The notes under the pieces: model-generated | Told to the model about the DNA's origin: nothing | What the model saw: the letters and a program-made list of their open reading frames with translations, nothing else | Database searches by the model: none | DNA from: Rhizobium sophoriradicis | GTDB taxonomy: Bacteria > Pseudomonadota > Alphaproteobacteria > Rhizobiales > Rhizobiaceae | NCBI RefSeq assembly: GCF_003939025.1 | Contig: NZ_RQIH01000017.1 | Span: forward strand, 62,001-126,000 | Direction of reading: 5' to 3' | DNA: 64,000 nt | Position numbers and translations under genes: made by a program | Shown here: positions 16,465 through 24,524 of the stretch, one piece after another | Numbering within the stretch: the first letter of the stretch is position 1 | How the letters are laid out: every line of letters begins with the position of its first letter

Positions 16465-17567
16465 TCGGCGGCTTCCTTCAAATCTTCGCCCCTGTTGCGG
16501 GCGGCTTCGAATTCGCTTCGCATGCGGCGAACGAGATCGAGTTCGGCCTGGAAGTCCACATAATGCGGAAGCTTCAGATGTTCGACGAAGCCGGTCGCCT
16601 GGACGTTGTCGGAATGGGAGATGACGAATTCCTCGTCCTGGGCGGGCGCGGTGATATCCTCGCCGAGTTCTTCGGCACGCAATGCGCGATCGACCAGCGA
16701 CATCGCCATCGCTTTGCGCTCGCTCTGGCCGAAGACCAGGCCGTAACCGCGGGTAAATTGCGGCGGCGCCTTGGCCGAACCCTTGAACTGGTTGACCATC
16801 TGGCATTCGGTGACCTGGATCGTGCCGAGCGAAACGGCGAAACCGAGCTCCGGCACCTCGAATTCCACCTCGACCTCGCCGATCCGGATCTCGCCGGTGA
16901 AGGGGTGATTGCGGCCGTAACCGCGCTGGGTGGAATAACCGAGCGCCAGCAGGAAACCCTCATCGCCGCGGGCGAGCGCCTGCAGGCGAAGGTCGCGGCT
17001 CATCGGAAATTCCATCGGCTCGCGCGTAAGGTCGCCGACTTCGTGATCCTCCGGCATATCGCCGTCGGCCTCGATCAACCCTTCCTCGTCGAGGATTTCG
17101 GAGACGCGCATGACGCGGCCGGTTTCGGCTGTACGCAGGGCGGGCCCCTCGACCGTCTCGTCGGTAAGCAGCGAGGGATCGAGCAGGCGATGGGTATAAT
17201 CGAAGGTCGGTCCGAGAAGCTGGCCGCCCGGCAGATCCTTGTAGGTGGCCGAGATACGGCGTTCGATCGTCATATTAGCCGTGTCGAGCGGCTTGGAATA
17301 ACCGAAGCGCGGCAGCGTCGTGCGATAGGCGCGCAGCAGGAAGATCGCCTCGATCATGTCGCCGCGCGACTGGCGGATGGCGAGGCCTGCGAGCGTGCGG
17401 TCGAAAAGCGAGGCCTCGGCCATCACACGGTCGACGGCGAGTGCCAGCTGCGCGACGATCTGGTCGATGCCGATCGCCGGCAGCGAACGGTCGCCGCGGC
17501 GGCGGTCGGCAAGCAGGCGGTGGGCATTGGCGATGGCGGCCTCGCCACCCTTGACGGCAACATACAT
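16461..17567 (-). CDS. phnI: C-P lyase core complex subunit PhnI
   Basis: Core subunit that carries the nucleosidase activity transferring ribose triphosphate to the phosphonate together with PhnG, PhnH and PhnL. It starts MYVAVKGGEAAIANAHRLL, characteristic of the family, and holds conserved stretches such as RGYGLVFGQSERKAMAMSLVD. 368 residues, a normal length. It lies 4 nt after phnH and overlaps phnJ by 4 nt. Confidence 0.96.
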   Translation of the reverse strand: MYVAVKGGEAAIANAHRLLADRRRGDRSLPAIGIDQIVAQLALAVDRVMAEASLFDRTLAGLAIRQSRGDMIEAIFLLRAYRTTLPRFGYSKPLDTANMTIERRISATYKDLPGGQLLGPTFDYTHRLLDPSLLTDETVEGPALRTAETGRVMRVSEILDEEGLIEADGDMPEDHEVGDLTREPMEFPMSRDLRLQALARGDEGFLLALGYSTQRGYGRNHPFTGEIRIGEVEVEFEVPELGFAVSLGTIQVTECQMVNQFKGSAKAPPQFTRGYGLVFGQSERKAMAMSLVDRALRAEELGEDITAPAQDEEFVISHSDNVQATGFVEHLKLPHYVDFQAELDLVRRMRSEFEAARNRGEDLKEAAE

Positions 17568-17571
17568 GAGC

Positions 17572-18180
17572 TCAGATCTCCGTTGCTGTGATCTTGGTGG
17601 TGCGCGGCAGGCAGAGGAAGCGCTCGCCCGAGGTCAGCACGATATCGATGCCGCGCGGGAAGAGCGCGCGGTTCTCGGCCCAGAGCCGCAGAAAGGTCTC
17701 CGGCAGGCCGACAGGAGCGATCTCGGTCACGCTCTGGATGCCGGGTCCGATCAGCGCCAGCCGGCGCCCACCCTCGAGGTCGGAAAGTTCGATGATGAGG
17801 GTCGTCGAGCGGTCGGGATATTCCTGCGTGCCTGAGGCGAAGAGGCCGAAGGGGCAGAGCGCGGCACCGGCTTCGGTGAAGGCGAAGCGTGCCTCGGCCT
17901 TCTCCGTGGTCAGCGGCGCGCCGGCGTGGAAGCCGAGCCAATCCGGCACGGCGGATTTCGCCAGCCCCTGGGAAAGCCAGACCGGCGTGTCGTGGTCGCA
18001 AAGCGTCAGCGCGATCGCGCCGGCGGCAATGCCGAGCGGCGCAGGCGGCGCGACGTCGGGCTGAACGGTCTCAATCGTACCGGGACGGGCCATGCCGTCC
18101 ATCAGCATCTTGAACACGCTCTGGGCATGGAAGACCGGCTCGGCAAAGCCGCCGGTCAAGGCTTCGGTGTTGAAATCCAT
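17572..18180 (-). CDS. phnH: C-P lyase core complex subunit PhnH
   Basis: Dimeric structural subunit of the PhnGHIJ core. The N-terminus (GGFAEPVFHAQSVFKMLMDG, then MARPG) and the central FPRGIDIVLTSGERFLCLPR-type segment are characteristic. 202 residues. Its ATG shares one base with the phnG stop codon (TGATG arrangement at 18180), showing tight coupling. Confidence 0.95.
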   Translation of the reverse strand: MDFNTEALTGGFAEPVFHAQSVFKMLMDGMARPGTIETVQPDVAPPAPLGIAAGAIALTLCDHDTPVWLSQGLAKSAVPDWLGFHAGAPLTTEKAEARFAFTEAGAALCPFGLFASGTQEYPDRSTTLIIELSDLEGGRRLALIGPGIQSVTEIAPVGLPETFLRLWAENRALFPRGIDIVLTSGERFLCLPRTTKITATEI

Positions 18181-18656
18181 CAGTTGTCTCCCCGCACCAT
18201 GGTGAAGAAGTCGACGCGGGTCGCCGCCGTCTCGTCGGCCTTGCGGCGTTCGGCAGCAGCGATTCGCTCAGTGATCGGCAAAAGCAGCGCCCGTTCGACG
18301 AAATCCTTCGTCGCTTCCTCCTGCCAGAGCGCATCGAAGATCGCCGCAAGCCGCGCCTTCTCGTGGTCGGTGCCGAGCGCCTGCGCATGGCCGACCGAAC
18401 CGGAGTCGAGCCGGACCGTCGCGCGCGTTACCGTCACCTCGCCAAGATTGAAGGGAGCGCCGCCGCCGCCGATGCGTCCGCGCACCATCACCAGCCCTGT
18501 CTCCGGTCCGCGCACCGGATGCGCCGCAGGCTTTTGCGGCAACGCAATCCAGGCTGCCGAGAGTTCGCTCCGTTCCGCCCGCGCCAGCAGATCGGCGGCG
18601 CGTTTACGCCCGGATGCCGTCTGTGATGTAGCGTCGTTCCTGTCCGCTGATATCAT
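18180..18656 (-). CDS. phnG: C-P lyase core complex subunit PhnG
   Basis: First gene of the C-P lyase operon; small subunit that helps PhnI in the first, ribose-coupling step. The segment PVRGPETGLVMVRGRIGGGG with FNLGEVTVTRATVRL is typical. An ATG at 18692 is in frame, but the ATG at 18656 is preferred: it has AAAGGAAG 5-8 nt upstream and leaves the operator outside the coding region. This gives 158 residues. Confidence 0.95.
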   Translation of the reverse strand: MISADRNDATSQTASGRKRAADLLARAERSELSAAWIALPQKPAAHPVRGPETGLVMVRGRIGGGGAPFNLGEVTVTRATVRLDSGSVGHAQALGTDHEKARLAAIFDALWQEEATKDFVERALLLPITERIAAAERRKADETAATRVDFFTMVRGDN

Positions 18657-18673
18657 CGCCGCTTCCTTTAATA

Positions 18674-18697
18674 TGTCTATTGATATAGACAACTATA
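18674..18697 (-). promoter_or_regulatory. PhnF (GntR-type) operator upstream of phnG
   Basis: An inverted repeat TGTCTAT-TGAT-ATAGACA (18674-18691) overlaps a second one, TATAG-ACAA-CTATA (18684-18697). GntR/HutC-family repressors bind GT..TA..AC palindromes of this kind, and the phnF gene is divergent 140 nt away. Position between the promoter region and the phnG ribosome site suits repression of phnG. Assignment to PhnF is inference. Confidence 0.68.
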
Positions 18698-18726
18698 CAA
18701 GCTATACCTAGTCCTAAATCGATGCC

Positions 18727-18744
18727 GTGACAAGCGTGTGACAT
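18727..18744 (-). promoter_or_regulatory. PhoB box of the phnG promoter
   Basis: Read toward phnG, ATGTCAC-ACGC-TTGTCAC has two heptamers 11 bp apart in the correct orientation for PhoB activation. It lies 71-88 nt upstream of the phnG start; a TATA-rich stretch (TAGGTATAGC) follows about 10-20 nt downstream as a possible -10 region. This predicts induction under phosphate starvation. Confidence 0.62.
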
Positions 18745-18836
18745 TGCGCAGCGCCTCGCGTCTTTTCAGGCGTATGAAGGGTGCGGTACCTCTTTGAATT
18801 CGATAGAAGGCATGAAATGGCAGGGCAGGGGACGGA

Positions 18837-19574
18837 ATGGCGGGACTGAATCAGGTGCAAAGGCAGACCGGCGTGGCGCTCTGGCGCCAGATTGCCGACC
18901 GGATTCGTGAGGCGATCGGCAACGGCGCCTATGACGAAACCGGAATGGTGCCGCCCGAAACCGTTCTGGCGCTGCAATTCGGCGTCAACCGGCATACGGT
19001 GCGCAGCGCTTTGGCAGCCTTGGCGCAGGAAGGCATCGTCCGGGCGGTGCAAGGTCGCGGCACGCTGATCGAGCGCAAGGAACGGCTGAACTTCCCGATC
19101 ACCAGGCGTACTCGTTTTACCGCCGGCATCGGCGACCAGGCGCGCGAGACGCGCGGCCTGTTGCTCGATGAGGTGACGGAGGAGGCGAGCGCCGAGGTCG
19201 CCCGCTGGCTGCGGCTGAAGCCGGGCGCAAAGGTCATCCGGCTGGAAACGCTGCGCGAGGCCGACAAGCGGCCGGTGTCAAAGGCGACGAGCTGGTTTCC
19301 TGCCGAGCGTTTCGCCGGGATCGGCGAGGCCTACCGCAAACATCAATCGATCACCAAGGCTTTCGTCGAACTTGGATTGGCGGATTATGTTCGGGCGACC
19401 ACCGAGGTGACGGCGGCGCATGCCGACACGGCAGATCTGGCCGATCTCGAACTCACCCCCGGTGCGATCCTGCTGGTCGCCAAGGCGATGAATACCGATC
19501 TCGACGGCATGCCGGTGCAATATTCGATCAGCCGGTTCGCGGCCGACCGGGTGCAGTTCACGATCGAGAACTGA
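18837..19574 (+). CDS. phnF: GntR/HutC-family phosphonate operon repressor PhnF
   Basis: N-terminal winged helix (LWRQIADRIREAIGNGAY, then PPETVLALQFGVNRHTVRSA) followed by a UTRA ligand-binding domain ending MPVQYSISRFAADRVQFTIE. It is divergent from phnG and should bind the palindromes at 18674-18697. 245 residues. Two upstream ATGs (18812, 18817) are out of frame; AGGGG sits just before the chosen ATG. It is followed by a perfect bidirectional hairpin before gpmA. Confidence 0.95.
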   Translation: MAGLNQVQRQTGVALWRQIADRIREAIGNGAYDETGMVPPETVLALQFGVNRHTVRSALAALAQEGIVRAVQGRGTLIERKERLNFPITRRTRFTAGIGDQARETRGLLLDEVTEEASAEVARWLRLKPGAKVIRLETLREADKRPVSKATSWFPAERFAGIGEAYRKHQSITKAFVELGLADYVRATTEVTAAHADTADLADLELTPGAILLVAKAMNTDLDGMPVQYSISRFAADRVQFTIEN

Positions 19575-19576
19575 GG

Positions 19577-19608
19577 ATGGCCTTCCCTGTCGGTGCAGGG
19601 AAGGCCAT
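19577..19608. terminator. Bidirectional terminator hairpin between phnF and gpmA
   Basis: A perfect 13-bp stem (ATGGCCTTCCCTG with CAGGGAAGGCCAT) and a 6-nt loop sit between the converging ends of phnF and gpmA. The T-tract is poor on both strands. Confidence 0.65.
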
Positions 19609-19613
19609 TGGAT

Positions 19614-20249
19614 TCAATGCGCGCCGGACATGTCTCCGAGCACTTCCTTGGAAGCGACGGTGGAATCGGCGTTCAGCTTGTAAACCATGGGAACGCCGGT
19701 CGCGAGGTTGAGGGCAAGCACGCCTTCCTTGGTCAGCTTGTCCAGCACCATGACGAGCGAACGCAGCGAATTGCCGTGCGCGGCGACCAGCACTTTCTCG
19801 CCGCGCAGCACCCGGGGCAGGATGTCGGTGAGATAATAGGGCCAGACGCGGGCGCCGGTATCGCGCAGGCTTTCGCCGCCGGGAGGCGGAACGTCATAGG
19901 AGCGGCGCCAGATATGCACCTGCTCCTCGCCCCATTTGGCGCGGGCATCGTCCTTGTTGAGCCCGGAGAGGTCGCCGTAGTCGCGCTCGTTCAGCGCCTG
20001 ATCGCGGATCGTCTGCAGGTCGGGCTGGCCGACCTTGTCGAGGATGAGCTTCAGCGTGTGTTGGGCGCGCACCAGCGCCGAGGTATAGGCGACGTCGAAT
20101 TTGATCCCGTATTCGGCGAGGGCGGCGCCGCCGGCATTGGCTTCCTGGATGCCGAGCTCGGTCAGATCGGGATCCTTCCAGCCGGTGAAGAGATTCTTCA
20201 GATTCCAGTCGCTCTGGCCGTGGCGAACGAGGACGAGGGTTCCGCTCAT
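19614..20249 (-). CDS. gpmA: 2,3-bisphosphoglycerate-dependent phosphoglycerate mutase
   Basis: Glycolytic interconversion of 3- and 2-phosphoglycerate. The histidine phosphatase signature LVRHGQSDWN is near residue 7 with the phospho-accepting His, and LNERDYGDLSG, the second catalytic His in VLVAAHGNSLR and the usual RxG motifs are present. 211 residues, the short alphaproteobacterial form. It follows dapB by 21 nt. Confidence 0.96.
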   Translation of the reverse strand: MSGTLVLVRHGQSDWNLKNLFTGWKDPDLTELGIQEANAGGAALAEYGIKFDVAYTSALVRAQHTLKLILDKVGQPDLQTIRDQALNERDYGDLSGLNKDDARAKWGEEQVHIWRRSYDVPPPGGESLRDTGARVWPYYLTDILPRVLRGEKVLVAAHGNSLRSLVMVLDKLTKEGVLALNLATGVPMVYKLNADSTVASKEVLGDMSGAH

Positions 20250-20270
20250 GAATATGTCTCCGAAATGTCG

Positions 20271-21095
20271 TTATTGGGAAGAAAGCCCGAGCACGTCGAG
20301 CATGGAATAGAGGCCCGGCTTTTTATCGCGCGCCCAGAGGGCCGCCTTGATAGCGCCGCGCGCGAAGATCGAGCGGTCGGCCGCACTGTGCGACAGGGTG
20401 ACGATTTCACCTTCGCCGGCGAAAAGCACGGAATGCTCGCCGATGACGGAGCCGCCGCGCAAGGTCGCAAAGCCGATCGTGCCGGCCTCACGGGCGCCGG
20501 TATGGCCGTCTCGCACCGTTACCGATTTCGAGGCCAGATCGATATTGCGGCCCTTGGCCGCGGCTTCGCCGAGGAGAAGGGCGGTGCCGGAAGGCGCATC
20601 CACCTTGTGCTTGTGGTGCATTTCCAGGATTTCGATGTCCCAATCGACAGGATCGAGCGCTCGCGCTGCCTGCTGGGCCAGCACACCCAGCAGATTGACG
20701 CCGAGGCTCATATTGCCCGACTTGACGACACGGGCATGGCGGGCGGCGGCGGCGATCCTGGCATTGTCGTCTTCCGAACAGCCGGTGGTGCCGACCACGT
20801 GAACGATGCGGGCTTGGGCGGCGAGGCCGGAGAATTCCACTGTTGCAGCAGGCGAAGTGAAATCGAGCACGCCGTCGGCATGCAGGAAGGCATTGAGCGG
20901 ATCGTCGCCGATGATGACGCCGGTCGGGCCGAGGCCGGCAATTTCGCCGGCATCTTTACCGACGAAGGGCGAGCCGGCGCGATCGACGGCGGCATGCAGC
21001 ACCAAACCTTCGATCGAATGGATGAGCCGGATCAGCGTCTGTCCCATGCGCCCTGCCGCGCCGACCACCACCAGTTTCATCGCAGCATCGCTCAT
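20271..21095 (-). CDS. dapB: 4-hydroxy-tetrahydrodipicolinate reductase
   Basis: NAD(P)H-dependent step of lysine and diaminopimelate synthesis. The nucleotide-binding VVVGAAGRMGQTLIRLI is at the N-terminus, the signature EILEMHHKHKVDAPSGTA near residue 155, and the catalytic lysine is in it. The frame is open to 21182, but the ATG at 21095 (MSDAAMKLVVVGA) fits the family and gives 274 residues. It lies 13 nt after the ABC exporter gene, before gpmA. Confidence 0.97.
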   Translation of the reverse strand: MSDAAMKLVVVGAAGRMGQTLIRLIHSIEGLVLHAAVDRAGSPFVGKDAGEIAGLGPTGVIIGDDPLNAFLHADGVLDFTSPAATVEFSGLAAQARIVHVVGTTGCSEDDNARIAAAARHARVVKSGNMSLGVNLLGVLAQQAARALDPVDWDIEILEMHHKHKVDAPSGTALLLGEAAAKGRNIDLASKSVTVRDGHTGAREAGTIGFATLRGGSVIGEHSVLFAGEGEIVTLSHSAADRSIFARGAIKAALWARDKKPGLYSMLDVLGLSSQ

Positions 21096-21108
21096 TTCGG
21101 TCACCAGG

Positions 21109-22896
21109 TCAGTTTGTATCGGAGGCCGAAGGCCTCTGCAGATTGTTGAGGCGAGCGTAAAGACCGTCGCTGACCTTCGCAAGCGTCTCGTGATTGCCTT
21201 CCTCGACGACCCGGCCCTGCTGCATGACGACGATCTTGTCGGCGCGCACCACGGTCGAGAGCCGGTGGGCGATGACGACGACGGTGCGGCCGGTCATCGC
21301 CTCGTCGAGCGCCTTCTGCACGGCGGCTTCGGATTCGGTGTCGAGCGCCGACGTCGCTTCGTCGAGAAGCAGGATTGGCGCATTGCGCACCAGAGCCCGC
21401 GCGATCGAAAGCCGCTGACGCTGGCCGCCCGAAAGCGTCACGCCGTTTTCGCCGACCGGCGTATCGTAACCCTGCGGCTGGGCTGAGATGAAGTCATGCG
21501 CATAGGCAAGCCGGGCGGCCTCTTCCACCTCGGCATCGGTCGCTTCCGGCCGGCCATAGCGGATATTGTCACGGATCGTGCCCTCGAACAGATAAGGCTG
21601 CTGCGAGACGTAGGCGAGCTGCTGGCGCAGCGATTTCTTGGTGATGTGGGCGATGTCCTGCCCGTCGATCAGGATCTCGCCCTCGCGTGGGTCGTAAAAG
21701 CGCGGAATGAGGTTGATGACCGTGGATTTGCCGGCCCCCGATGGTCCGACCAGGGCCGTCGTCGCGCCGCCCTCGGCGATGAAGCTGACTCCGCTCAGCA
21801 CGCTCTCATTGCCGTAGCCGAAGGAAACGTTGCGGAATTCGATCCTGGCTTGCGTCACCGTCAGCGGCTGAGCATCCGGCAGGTCGCGCTGGCGCGGCTC
21901 CATGTCGAGCAGTTCATAGATCATCCGCGCATTGACGACGGCGCGCTCCATCTGCACCTGTAGGCGCGCAAGCCGGCGGGCCGGGTCATAGGCCAGCAGC
22001 AAGGCGGTGACGAAGGAGAAGAAGGCGCCTGGCGGCACGTTGTAATAGATCGAGCGGTAGGCGGCATAGGCTAGCACGCTGGCAACGGCAAAGCCCGCAA
22101 AGCTCTCGGTCAGAGGCGAGGTGCGTTCCGAAAGCCGGGCAATCCGGTTTGCCCGGTTTTCAGCGCCTTTGATAAGTTTGTTGACCTTGCGTTCCAGCTC
22201 CTCTTCCATCGTGAAGGCTTTCACGATGGCAATGCCCTGGATCGTCTCCTGCATGGCGCCCAGCACGTGGCTGTTCAGATGCACGGCCTCGCGGGTTGCC
22301 GAGCGCAGCCGTTTGGAAACATAACGCAACGCATAGAGCAGCGGCGGCGCCATGATGAACACGGAAAGGCTAAGCAGCGGGTCCTGGAGGACCATTACGC
22401 CGATCAGCGAAACGAAGGTCAGGAGGTCGCGGACCGTCGACGTGATCGTCAGGTTGAGCACGTCGCGGATGCCGCTGACGTTCTGGCTCACCTGCGCGGC
22501 GATATGGGCCGAGCGCGCCTCGCTGAAGAAGCCGACGGAAAGTGTCATCAGATGCGCATAAAGGCGGCGCTGATACCGGGCGACGATGTCGTTGCCGACC
22601 TTGGAAAGCGCCACTGCCTGACCGTAACTCGCAAAACCGCGCAGCACAAAGGCGACGAAGATCGAAAGGCAGATGATCCAGACGACGTCGGCGCGGCGAT
22701 TAGCGAAGGCCTCATCGATGATCGCCCGCATGATCCAGGCGGTGAAGGCCGTTGAAAGCGCCACGATGACCAGGCAGGCAATCGCGAAGACATAACCCCA
22801 GAGATGGTCGCGGCCGTTTTCAGCGATAATGCGCTTGAGGATGCCGGTGACGGTATCGCTGCTGACGCTCTGCTTCCTGCTTTCTACGGCTTCCAA
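21109..22896 (-). CDS. MsbA-like ABC exporter (fused permease and ATPase)
   Basis: Half-transporter with six membrane helices in the first 320 residues (for example YVFAIACLVIVALSTAFTAW and WIICLSIFVAFVLRGF) and a C-terminal ATPase. Walker A is GPSGAGKST, signature VTLSGGQRQRLSIARAL, Walker B ILLLDEATSALD. 595 residues, the size of MsbA/lipid A or multidrug exporters that work as homodimers. The substrate cannot be told from sequence. It starts the dapB-gpmA transcript. Confidence 0.93.
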   Translation of the reverse strand: MEAVESRKQSVSSDTVTGILKRIIAENGRDHLWGYVFAIACLVIVALSTAFTAWIMRAIIDEAFANRRADVVWIICLSIFVAFVLRGFASYGQAVALSKVGNDIVARYQRRLYAHLMTLSVGFFSEARSAHIAAQVSQNVSGIRDVLNLTITSTVRDLLTFVSLIGVMVLQDPLLSLSVFIMAPPLLYALRYVSKRLRSATREAVHLNSHVLGAMQETIQGIAIVKAFTMEEELERKVNKLIKGAENRANRIARLSERTSPLTESFAGFAVASVLAYAAYRSIYYNVPPGAFFSFVTALLLAYDPARRLARLQVQMERAVVNARMIYELLDMEPRQRDLPDAQPLTVTQARIEFRNVSFGYGNESVLSGVSFIAEGGATTALVGPSGAGKSTVINLIPRFYDPREGEILIDGQDIAHITKKSLRQQLAYVSQQPYLFEGTIRDNIRYGRPEATDAEVEEAARLAYAHDFISAQPQGYDTPVGENGVTLSGGQRQRLSIARALVRNAPILLLDEATSALDTESEAAVQKALDEAMTGRTVVVIAHRLSTVVRADKIVVMQQGRVVEEGNHETLAKVSDGLYARLNNLQRPSASDTN

Positions 22897-22992
22897 ATAT
22901 TACGCTTCCTGTCCGAGACCAAGCGCGCCGGTGAATATGGCGCGCACTTCGCCGGCTCTATAAAGAGTTGGGACTGGTTTGGCTAGAGCGCG

Positions 22993-23016
22993 GCGCGTCC
23001 CGGAGGGACGCGCGCC
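22993..23016 (-). terminator. Hairpin after glk
   Basis: A GC-rich stem (GCGCGTCCC with GGGACGCGC, 3-nt loop) lies just past the glk stop codon. No T-tract follows, so it may stabilise the mRNA end rather than terminate by itself. Confidence 0.4.
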
Positions 23017-23019
23017 GGC

Positions 23020-24042
23020 TCAGCGCCGCCAGCGGCGGCCTTCCGTCGAAACACCGAAATTGGCCGGCATGCGCGCATAGGAGGAAAGCCCGGCAAGGGC
23101 TGCCAGCGGGTGCGTCACGACATAGGTCGGGATGGTGCGAAGCAGCGCGGTGTGCGGCGCCTTGTCCTCGAAGGCCCTGCGGAATTCCGGCTTCTTCAGC
23201 GCCGGGAGGATCTTCTGCGAGATGCCGCCGGAGAGATAGACGCCGCCGCGCGCCATGAACACCATCGCCATGTCGCCCGCCACTCGGCCGAGATAGGTGG
23301 CAAATAGCGAGACGGTCTCGACGGCGGCCTTGTCGCTGCCGGCAAGCGCGTGCGAGGTGATGTCGGCCGGATCCTTCATCGTCGGCTGAATGCCGTCGAC
23401 GATACAGATGGCGTTATAGAGGTTGACGAGGCCGCGCCCGCAGAGGATCTGCTCGGCCGAAACGCGGCCTTCGATCGTCTCGATATGCGGAAAGACGTCA
23501 TAATCGCGTTTGCTGCGCGGCCCAAGATCGATATGGCCGCCTTCGCCGGGGACCGGGATCCAGCTGTGCTGGGCATGCACGAGGCCGCCGACGCCGAGGC
23601 CGGTGCCGGGCCCGAGCACGACGCGCGAGGCGATCATGTCGCCGGTGGCGCTGCCGATGCGCTCGCGGTTTTCATCCGACAGGGCGGCGATCGCCAGCGC
23701 CTGCGCCTCGAAATCATTGACGACGAGCACGTCCTCGATGCCGAGGCCCTGGATCATTGTCCTCGGCCGCACCACCCAGTCGCAATTGGTCAGCGGGATC
23801 TCGTCGTCGTTGATCGGACCGGCGACGGCGAGGATTGCCGAGCGCGGCTGCACCGCGGTCTTGTCGAGCACGCCCTTCTGGATCGCTTCGTCGATTGTCG
23901 CGAAATCCGCCGTGCGCACATTCGGAAACTGCTTCGGCTCGGCATAGGCATCGGACAGGATGGAGAAGCGGGCATTGGTGCCGCCGATATCGCCGATCAG
24001 GATCGGGAAAGGCAGCGGAGTGCTGTGGTTCGGTTTTGGCAT
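23020..24042 (-). CDS. glk: Glucokinase
   Basis: Phosphorylates glucose with ATP in the cytosol. The Glk-family phosphate-binding motif LIGDIGGTNARFSIL is at residues 15-29, with the glucose-binding VVNDFEAQALAI near 110 and GPGTGLGVGGL near 148; EGGHIDLGPRS follows. 340 residues, normal. mgsA lies 17 nt upstream in the same direction, so the two probably share a transcript. Confidence 0.96.
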   Translation of the reverse strand: MPKPNHSTPLPFPILIGDIGGTNARFSILSDAYAEPKQFPNVRTADFATIDEAIQKGVLDKTAVQPRSAILAVAGPINDDEIPLTNCDWVVRPRTMIQGLGIEDVLVVNDFEAQALAIAALSDENRERIGSATGDMIASRVVLGPGTGLGVGGLVHAQHSWIPVPGEGGHIDLGPRSKRDYDVFPHIETIEGRVSAEQILCGRGLVNLYNAICIVDGIQPTMKDPADITSHALAGSDKAAVETVSLFATYLGRVAGDMAMVFMARGGVYLSGGISQKILPALKKPEFRRAFEDKAPHTALLRTIPTYVVTHPLAALAGLSSYARMPANFGVSTEGRRWRR

Positions 24043-24059
24043 GGCCGGTTCCGTGCTGA

Positions 24060-24443
24060 TCAGGCTTCGAGGGTGGGAAGGAGCTTTATAGCGGTCGCGT
24101 GGTTGAGCGCCATCGGAATGTCGTAGACGATTGCCAGCCGCATCAGCGCCTTCACGTCGACATCATGCGGCATCGGCGTCAGCGGGTCGACGAAGAAGAT
24201 CAAGGCATCGACCTCGCCGGTCGAAATCAGCGCGCCGATCTGCTGGTCGCCGCCGAGCGGGCCGCTTTTCAGCCTGACGACGTTGAGGTCGGGCGCGGCA
24301 TCGAGCACCCGCCCGCCGGTCGTACCTGTCGCGACGATTTTCCAGCGCGAGAGAAGATCCTTGTTGGCGCGGGCGAACGCCGCCATGTCGTCCTTCTTCT
24401 GATCATGCGCAATCAATGCGAGGCATTTGCCGCCAGCCATCAA
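24060..24443 (-). CDS. mgsA: Methylglyoxal synthase
   Basis: Converts dihydroxyacetone phosphate to methylglyoxal and phosphate, a bypass that relieves sugar-phosphate build-up. The N-terminal LALIAHDQKKDDMAAF, the phosphate-binding VATGTTGG, the catalytic aspartate in LKSGPLGGDQQIGALI and DPLTPMPHDVDVKAL are all present. 127 residues. Position just before glk suggests a link with glucose phosphorylation. Confidence 0.96.
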   Translation of the reverse strand: MMAGGKCLALIAHDQKKDDMAAFARANKDLLSRWKIVATGTTGGRVLDAAPDLNVVRLKSGPLGGDQQIGALISTGEVDALIFFVDPLTPMPHDVDVKALMRLAIVYDIPMALNHATAIKLLPTLEA

Positions 24444-24524
24444 CCCCTCCGCCCGGACAATTCAATCGATTTGACCGCTTCTATACCAAGAATTTGCGAT
24501 TTGAAAGACAGCGCCGGGCGCTCC

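Noticed and set aside
19593..21149. 518-codon plus-strand frame over gpmA and dapB
   Set aside because: gpmA and dapB motifs are complete on the minus strand; this frame crosses both and the terminator hairpin.
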